Source: an uncultured Oscillospiraceae bacterium
GTDB taxonomy: Bacteria; Bacillota; Clostridia; Oscillospirales; Acutalibacteraceae
Assembly: GCA_900546735.1 (NCBI GenBank)
Contig: URDW01000013.1
Span: 1 to 23,164, forward strand
Direction of reading: 5' to 3'
Length of the DNA: 23,164 bases
The notes beneath the pieces are model-generated. The model was not told where the DNA came from and searched no databases. It was given only the letters and a program-made list of their open reading frames with translations. How positions within the stretch are numbered: the stretch's first letter is position 1; each line of letters begins with the position of its first letter. Both the position numbers and the translations under genes were made by a program. Shown piece after piece: positions 19,201 to 23,164 of this stretch.

Positions 19201-19601
19201 ATAAGCGTTTTCAGATGATGGGTCTTGTGCTCGACGATGCCGGGGTGCTTTATGCCATGGAAAAAGACCCGGGCGCGCATTTTCTGCCTGTAAAACAGCT
19301 GCGCGGCGGTGGCCTTGGCGGAAATCTTGCCAGCGCAAAGCAGTTTGCGCTGCTTAAAGACAAAATAGGCAGCTTGGTATCGCAGATGGGCAACGGGCTT
19401 TGCAGCGGCAATATTGCACAGCAGCCGGCACTGCACACTTCGGGCAGCCGCCTGCCGTGTGAATACTGCGATTATTTCAGCGTCTGCGCCAACCGCCGCC
19501 GTATCGAACCGCGCGAAATTTTGGACGCGGACAACGCCAAAGTATTTGAAATGCTGCAAAAGGAGGCGCACCATGACGAACTGGACACCGCAACAAAATA
19601 A
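16236..19601 (+). CDS. addB: AddB, helicase-nuclease subunit of AddAB
   Basis: AddAB resects double-strand breaks until it meets a Chi site and then prepares the 3' end for RecA. AddB is the Chi-recognising subunit with an inactive helicase fold and a RecB-type nuclease; 1121 residues fits. The N-terminus carries a Walker A-like GRSGSAKT (7-14) in which the last Gly before Lys is Ala. The four Fe-S cysteines are C764 in TCPFRYFC and C1075, C1078, C1084 in CEYCDYFSVC, with the same 3 and 6 residue spacing as in B. subtilis AddB. The nuclease domain has GTVDRVDR (near 905) and VVDYKTG with D921 and K923. AAAGGA precedes the start. The 3' end overlaps addA by 29 bases. Confidence 0.96.
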   Translation: MIQLVLGRSGSAKTEYVFDQIAQAAAAGREVVLIVPEQCSFVSECRLLEKLGEGLMGRVSCQSFRSLLYEVQRCYGGRTPHALSRGAKAVCMKKAIDASAPQLQLYRKNTSGNAFVSSMIAAYDEFKNAGIGAQALLDVREQVSKNSLKAKLFDLSAVMQAYDEMVESTYFDYAYELDQLHRLLCKYDYFAGKSVFVDGFLTFGDLEYKILFSILMQAQNVQVTFACDTDTQNAEYLALPLDTLRRVRTFLKDSGQKHSEIVLPHNKRSQNEEMAALEREFVRFSPQPFAGDVQHMHLFAAASIYEECDHVAMQIHKLLRTGVCAAKDIAVITRNMDMYGAPMRSAFDKFDVPYFRDERHSIFVQPLIVFVDYLFRMIRCSFRMDDVLSFAKSGIPDLSTNEIALLENYAIVWRVRGRQWFDDFTNPPDGLNAKLDERQAKKLEKINEIRRRLILPVLKFRKDCKEATGAQICERLYAFLLDSDARTSLKKRAAYFAKNGMSALAQEQDAVWKLMMQILSELHTVLGDTPMSLRTFYEYYSVMVQNTDLGALPEGIGNVQFGQADRIRPDRVKTVFVVGLNEGEFPKNGGADSLITPAERRLMEKPFRQLGKEMPGSDAFLLAYERIHAYMAFTCASEQAFFSYSAQLQGSKSEPGIFVHRLQKIFPALKAVRRTGQESEQLSLAETKSAAFELMCAGWDRDTTLEATLKAYFKKDAAYKGAYAGVALQNGTQPISIQDTSLSRALFGDEMRLSPSRIEEFYTCPFRYFCRFGVQAYPLRSAELDPMQTGTIVHYILENILKENTKTQFLAYDDRQLAEQAYSLICRYVQENISVDEAYSKKLNYDIERLKWMAADVLARLQQEFAQSDFEPFGFEVRVAPDGAVQAPVFPTEYGHVLLNGTVDRVDRYVGEQGVYLRVVDYKTGSKKFMLSDLLGGLNLQMFIYLFALCEDREYSGGAKPAGVLYMPSGGGMEYVSRGDMEKLQVKKDKRFQMMGLVLDDAGVLYAMEKDPGAHFLPVKQLRGGGLGGNLASAKQFALLKDKIGSLVSQMGNGLCSGNIAQQPALHTSGSRLPCEYCDYFSVCANRRRIEPREILDADNAKVFEMLQKEAHHDELDTATK
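19561..19566 (+). promoter_or_regulatory. Ribosome binding site deciding the addA start
   Basis: A perfect AGGAGG inside the addB 3' end is 6 bases before ATG 19573. Upstream in-frame starts inside addB have no such site. Confidence 0.8.
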
Positions 19602-22600
19602 TGCCATCTATGCGTCGGGTACGAACCTTCTTGTTTCGGCCGGCGCGGGCTCAGGCAAAACGGCCGTACTGTCAGAGCGTGTTGTGCAGAGAATTGCGCA
19701 GGGGGCGTCGGTAGAGCGCTTTTTGATCGTAACGTTCACGAATGCCGCTGCGGCGGAAATGCGTGCGCGTATTTCGGCGAAGCTGGCGGATTTAAGCGAG
19801 TCGAACCCAGGCGACCGGCATCTGCGTGCACAGACGGCGCGCATCAATACTGCCGAGATCTGCACGATCGATGCATTTTGCGCCGGGCTTGTGCGTGAAA
19901 ACTTTGAGACGCTCGGTATAGAACGGGACTTTTCTGTGCTGGATACGCCGGATGCGCAGGTGCTGCAGCACGAGGCGCTTGCCAATGTGCTTGAACCGCG
20001 CTATGATGCGCGAAGCAGTGCTTTTACGCGTCTGATCGAACTGCTGTCGGGCGCCAAAAATACACAGGCATTCGAGAAAACGGTTCAGGAGCTTTACAGC
20101 TATATTATGGTGCAGGCCGATCCTTTGAACTGGCTGCAGCAGATGTGTGTGCTTTATGACCCTGAGAACGAGTCCGGCCCCGCGCGTTGGTGTGAAATAT
20201 TGCAGCGCGATTATGAGGGCGGGCTGCAATATGCCTGCAACATGTATGCAAGCATTCGCGCTTCGCTTACGCCGGATGACTGCATGTTTGACGGGTACAG
20301 CGCGCTGATCGAACGCGAAGAAGCGTTTTTAAAGAAGTTGCAGGCGCAGCTTGGCAGCTTGGCGGCTTGCCGCGATCTGGTGCAGAACTTTTCCATGGAG
20401 AGCATGCCGCGCAGCCCTAAAGGCTATACTTCGCCGGTTAAAGCTGCGCTCAGCGCCGTGCGGAAATTTGTAAAAGACAATATTTTGAATGCGCCGTATC
20501 TGCAGATCGACTTGCAGCAGGCGAGGGAAGATATGGATTATCTGTACCCCTGCGTCTGTGAACTCTATGAGATCGTGCGTGACTACAGCGCTGAACTTTT
20601 GCGGCTGAAAAAAGAGCAAAATGCCTATGAATTCAGTGATATTGCGCAGTTTGCACTTTCGCTTGTGGCAGATTTCAGCGGTGAAACGCCCCGAAAAACA
20701 GCATTTGCTCAGGAATTGTCGGAAAAATACGATGAAATTTTGGTGGATGAGTACCAGGACACGAACCGTGCGCAGGATTTCCTGTTTACCTGCATTTCCA
20801 ACGGACACAATCTGTTTGTCGTGGGCGATGTCAAGCAGAGCATCTACGGTTTTCGTCTGGCCATGCCGGAGATTTTTGTGGATCGGCTCAATTCTTATTT
20901 TGATTACGATCCCAACGAGCCTGTCTCCTCCCGAATTTATCTGAATAAGAATTTTCGCTCCCGTGACGACATCTGCCGCTATACGAACTTTCTTTTTTCC
21001 AAGATATTTTCGCCGCAAGTCGGCGGCCTTGCTTATGACCGTAATGAGTACTTAAATGCCGGCGCCGTGTATCCGCCTGCCGAAAACGCCTGCATCAGTC
21101 TGCGCATTGTGCGCGACGATGCTTCTGCCGCAGAGGATAAGACGGAAAATGAAGCACAGGCAGTGGCAGATTTTATTTTGGAAAAAATTTCGGGCGGCAT
21201 GACTGTGTCGGATAAGAGCAGCCCTGCAGGCGTGCGGCCGATCGAATTCGGTGACTTTGCCGTTTTGTTCCGAAAGGGCAAGGGAACGATCGAAAAGTTT
21301 GCTAAGGTCTTTGCCGAAAACGGCATTCCGGTCGCGGCGGAAAATGCCCAGCCGCTTTTCAAAACGCGCGAGGTCATGCTTTTGCTGTCGCTGCTGCGTA
21401 CGGTGGACAATCCCACAAACGATATTGCCGTGCTCAGCGTACTGATGTCGGGCATCTTTGGCTTTAGCGCAGATGACATTGCACGGCTGAAAGTGCAGGG
21501 CGGCGCTGTACGCAAAAATCTTTACACGCTGCTTTTGGCGCAGCGCGATCATGAAAAGGTGAAGCGTTTTCTGGATTTTATCGATAAATACCGCAATCTT
21601 GCCGTGGCAGTCAGCTGCAGCGAACTGATCATTCAGATCATGCAGGATACACTGTTTATCGCGCTGATGGCCTCTGCCGGCGAATACGAAAACAGCCGTA
21701 TGAACCTGATGAAATTCGTGGATCTTGCGGCGCGGTATGATTATGGAGATACGCGAGGTCTTTCTTCTTTCCTGCATTACATTGACCGCATTCTTGCGTC
21801 AGACGCTGTCAAAAGCGCTTCTGGCGACGGGGGCAGCAACGCCGTTCGTTTAATGACGGTGCACAAATCAAAAGGGCTTGAGTTTCCGTTTGTCATTCTT
21901 GCCGGTACGGCTTCACGCTACAATCAGCAGGACACGGTCAAACGCGTTTTGATCCACCCGTCGGCCGGGCTTGGCATGCAGTCCCTGAATGAATCGCTGC
22001 GCTGCCGCTACAATACGCTGGCTTATGATGCAGTGAAAAAAGAGATGGAAAAAGACGCTATGAGCGAAAATGTGCGCGTGCTCTATGTGGCGCTGACGCG
22101 TGCAAAGGAGAGTTTTGCGGCGTTTATGACGCTGAAGGACCCAGAGGGGTCGCTGGAAAAGTTTGCCGGCAAAATCTCTTTTGCAGATGGTCGAATCGAT
22201 CCGTATTTGTGCCAATCCGCCGGCAGCGATTCTGCACTTTTGCTGATGACGGCATTGTTTCATCCGGCGACCGCTGCGCTTTGCGCACAGCCGCCGCATC
22301 TGTCTGAAATTCCTGATTTTCAGATGGATATGAAAATCGTCTCTGCACAGCCTTTGCCGCAGCAGGAAGCGACAGCCGGTGTTTCCCAACCGGATCCCGG
22401 CGTGCTGGCGCAGTTTACAGAACGTTTTGCTTTTCAGTGCGACCGTTCACTGTCGAAGATCGCAGCCAAGCGCAACGCTTCGGAACTGGACCGGGTAAGC
22501 GGCGATCTGGATTTTTACTTTACGGAAAAGCCGAATTTTGCGCAAGCGCCCGGCAGGGCCGGCACACTGGGCGGAACAGCCATGCACTTATTCATGCAAT

Positions 22601-23058
22601 ATTGTGATTATAAAGCGGCTGCAGCGAATCTGGATGGGGAAGTGCAGCGGCTGCATAGGGAAAATAAGCTGACGCAGGAAGAGGTACGGCTTTTGGACCT
22701 GGAGGCGCTGAGGGCGTTTTTCGCTTCTTCGCTGGCATCACGCATTTTGCAAAGCAGCTGCTGCCGGCGTGAGTGCAGGCTGCTTTCGTTTCAGCCTGTG
22801 TCGGCGGTCGAAAATATGGACTCTGATCAAAAGATTTTGGTACAGGGCATTGCTGACTGTATCTTTGAGGAAAACGGCGCACTCGTGGTGGTTGATTTTA
22901 AAACGGACCGTGTAAAAGAAGCGTCGCAGCTTTCTGCGCACTACAGCCGGCAGATGGCGTTTTATAAAACGGCAGCTGAAAAACAGTTCGGCCTGCCGGT
23001 AAAAGAAGTCATTTTATACTCCTTTTCGCTTTGCTGCGGTTGTAAAATAGAAATTTAA
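19573..23058 (+). CDS. addA: AddA, helicase-nuclease subunit of AddAB
   Basis: AddA is the UvrD-like 3'-5' helicase and nuclease partner of AddB. The 1161-residue product is slightly shorter than the B. subtilis protein (about 1230) but has every expected motif. Walker A is AGAGSGKT (23-30), followed by VTFTNAAAAEMR (motif Ia). Walker B is VDEYQD with D392-E393. VGDVKQSIYGFRLA is motif III, NFRSR motif IV, VRLMTVHKSKGLEFPFVIL motif V, and VLYVALTRAKE motif VI. The C-terminal RecB-family nuclease shows GTAMHLFMQ, GIAD, VVVDFKTDR (D1108, K1110) and QMAFY (Q1127, Y1131). The start is fixed by the AGGAGG site, and the product begins MTNWTPQQNNAI as in the family. It ends this transcription unit about 30 bases before a probable terminator. 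Confidence 0.97.
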   Translation: MTNWTPQQNNAIYASGTNLLVSAGAGSGKTAVLSERVVQRIAQGASVERFLIVTFTNAAAAEMRARISAKLADLSESNPGDRHLRAQTARINTAEICTIDAFCAGLVRENFETLGIERDFSVLDTPDAQVLQHEALANVLEPRYDARSSAFTRLIELLSGAKNTQAFEKTVQELYSYIMVQADPLNWLQQMCVLYDPENESGPARWCEILQRDYEGGLQYACNMYASIRASLTPDDCMFDGYSALIEREEAFLKKLQAQLGSLAACRDLVQNFSMESMPRSPKGYTSPVKAALSAVRKFVKDNILNAPYLQIDLQQAREDMDYLYPCVCELYEIVRDYSAELLRLKKEQNAYEFSDIAQFALSLVADFSGETPRKTAFAQELSEKYDEILVDEYQDTNRAQDFLFTCISNGHNLFVVGDVKQSIYGFRLAMPEIFVDRLNSYFDYDPNEPVSSRIYLNKNFRSRDDICRYTNFLFSKIFSPQVGGLAYDRNEYLNAGAVYPPAENACISLRIVRDDASAAEDKTENEAQAVADFILEKISGGMTVSDKSSPAGVRPIEFGDFAVLFRKGKGTIEKFAKVFAENGIPVAAENAQPLFKTREVMLLLSLLRTVDNPTNDIAVLSVLMSGIFGFSADDIARLKVQGGAVRKNLYTLLLAQRDHEKVKRFLDFIDKYRNLAVAVSCSELIIQIMQDTLFIALMASAGEYENSRMNLMKFVDLAARYDYGDTRGLSSFLHYIDRILASDAVKSASGDGGSNAVRLMTVHKSKGLEFPFVILAGTASRYNQQDTVKRVLIHPSAGLGMQSLNESLRCRYNTLAYDAVKKEMEKDAMSENVRVLYVALTRAKESFAAFMTLKDPEGSLEKFAGKISFADGRIDPYLCQSAGSDSALLLMTALFHPATAALCAQPPHLSEIPDFQMDMKIVSAQPLPQQEATAGVSQPDPGVLAQFTERFAFQCDRSLSKIAAKRNASELDRVSGDLDFYFTEKPNFAQAPGRAGTLGGTAMHLFMQYCDYKAAAANLDGEVQRLHRENKLTQEEVRLLDLEALRAFFASSLASRILQSSCCRRECRLLSFQPVSAVENMDSDQKILVQGIADCIFEENGALVVVDFKTDRVKEASQLSAHYSRQMAFYKTAAEKQFGLPVKEVILYSFSLCCGCKIEI

Positions 23059-23084
23059 TCACTTGGTTTTATAACTTTAACGTA

Positions 23085-23128
23085 TGAAAAAGGACATGTG
23101 TTTCATTGGAAGCATGTGTTCTTTTTTT
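23085..23128 (+). terminator. Probable Rho-independent terminator after addA
   Basis: ACATG (in the 5' arm, about 23093-23097) and TTTC pair with GGAA and CATGT in the 3' arm, giving an imperfect hairpin. It is followed by TTCTTTTTTT up to 23128. The stem has small bulges, so it is weaker than the tyrS terminator, but position and T-run support it. Confidence 0.6.
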
Positions 23129-23129
23129 G

Positions 23130-23162
23130 CTGTCTCTTATACACATCTGACGCTGCCGACGA
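23130..23162. other. Illumina Nextera adapter sequence (assembly artefact)
   Basis: The first 19 bases (23130-23148) are the Tn5 mosaic end, CTGTCTCTTATACACATCT. The next 14 (23149-23162) are GACGCTGCCGACGA. Together they are the reverse complement of the Nextera read-1 transposase adapter. The final two bases (CT) would be the start of the index read. This is library sequence left at a contig end, not host DNA. Confidence 0.97.
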
Positions 23163-23164
23163 CT

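Noticed and set aside
23130..23148. Tn5 mosaic end as evidence of a transposon
   Set aside because: The 19-base end is followed exactly by the commercial Nextera adapter tail, so it comes from library preparation. No transposase gene is nearby.

Overview
The window is the end of a contig from a member of the Bacillota, most likely a fairly GC-rich anaerobic clostridium of the Oscillospirales/Ruminococcaceae type. The grounds are the clostridial gene order tlyA-nadK-argR-recN, Firmicutes-type AddAB in place of RecBCD, and the protein sequences; this placement is an inference, not a search result. All genes lie on the + strand, are tightly packed and mostly overlap. I found no rRNA, tRNA, CRISPR array, prophage or insertion sequence.

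Transcription unit 1 (start of window to a strong terminator at 7122-7150) holds the 3' end of ispA, then dxs, tlyA, nadK, argR, recN and tyrS. ispA and dxs make isoprenoid precursors and prenyl diphosphates; tlyA methylates rRNA; nadK makes NADP; argR is the arginine repressor; recN acts in double-strand break repair; tyrS charges tRNA-Tyr. The 93-base gap before dxs contains a weak promoter candidate overlapped by an 18-base palindrome resembling an ArgR operator. recN is followed by tyrS, not by the spoIVB-spo0A pair found after recN in many spore formers.

Transcription unit 2 starts at a good extended -10 promoter (7218-7245) and runs to a probable terminator just before the contig end. 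It encodes ligA (NAD-dependent DNA ligase), an unrecognised two-helix membrane protein, murD (peptidoglycan precursor synthesis), two different M42 metallo-aminopeptidases, a GNAT acetyltransferase with an unassigned N-terminal half, a PLP enzyme of the 'aluminium resistance'/methionine gamma-lyase-like family, a DUF2461 protein, and addB-addA, the recombinational helicase-nuclease. The unit therefore begins and ends with DNA repair genes around a core of cell wall, peptide and amino-acid metabolism.

The last 35 bases are not biological. Positions 23130-23162 exactly match the reverse complement of the Illumina Nextera read-1 transposase adapter, so genomic sequence stops at about 23129. I found no convincing undescribed multi-gene system. 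The best leads are the unknown membrane protein between ligA and murD, the ArgR-like operator before dxs, and the mixed-function core of unit 2.
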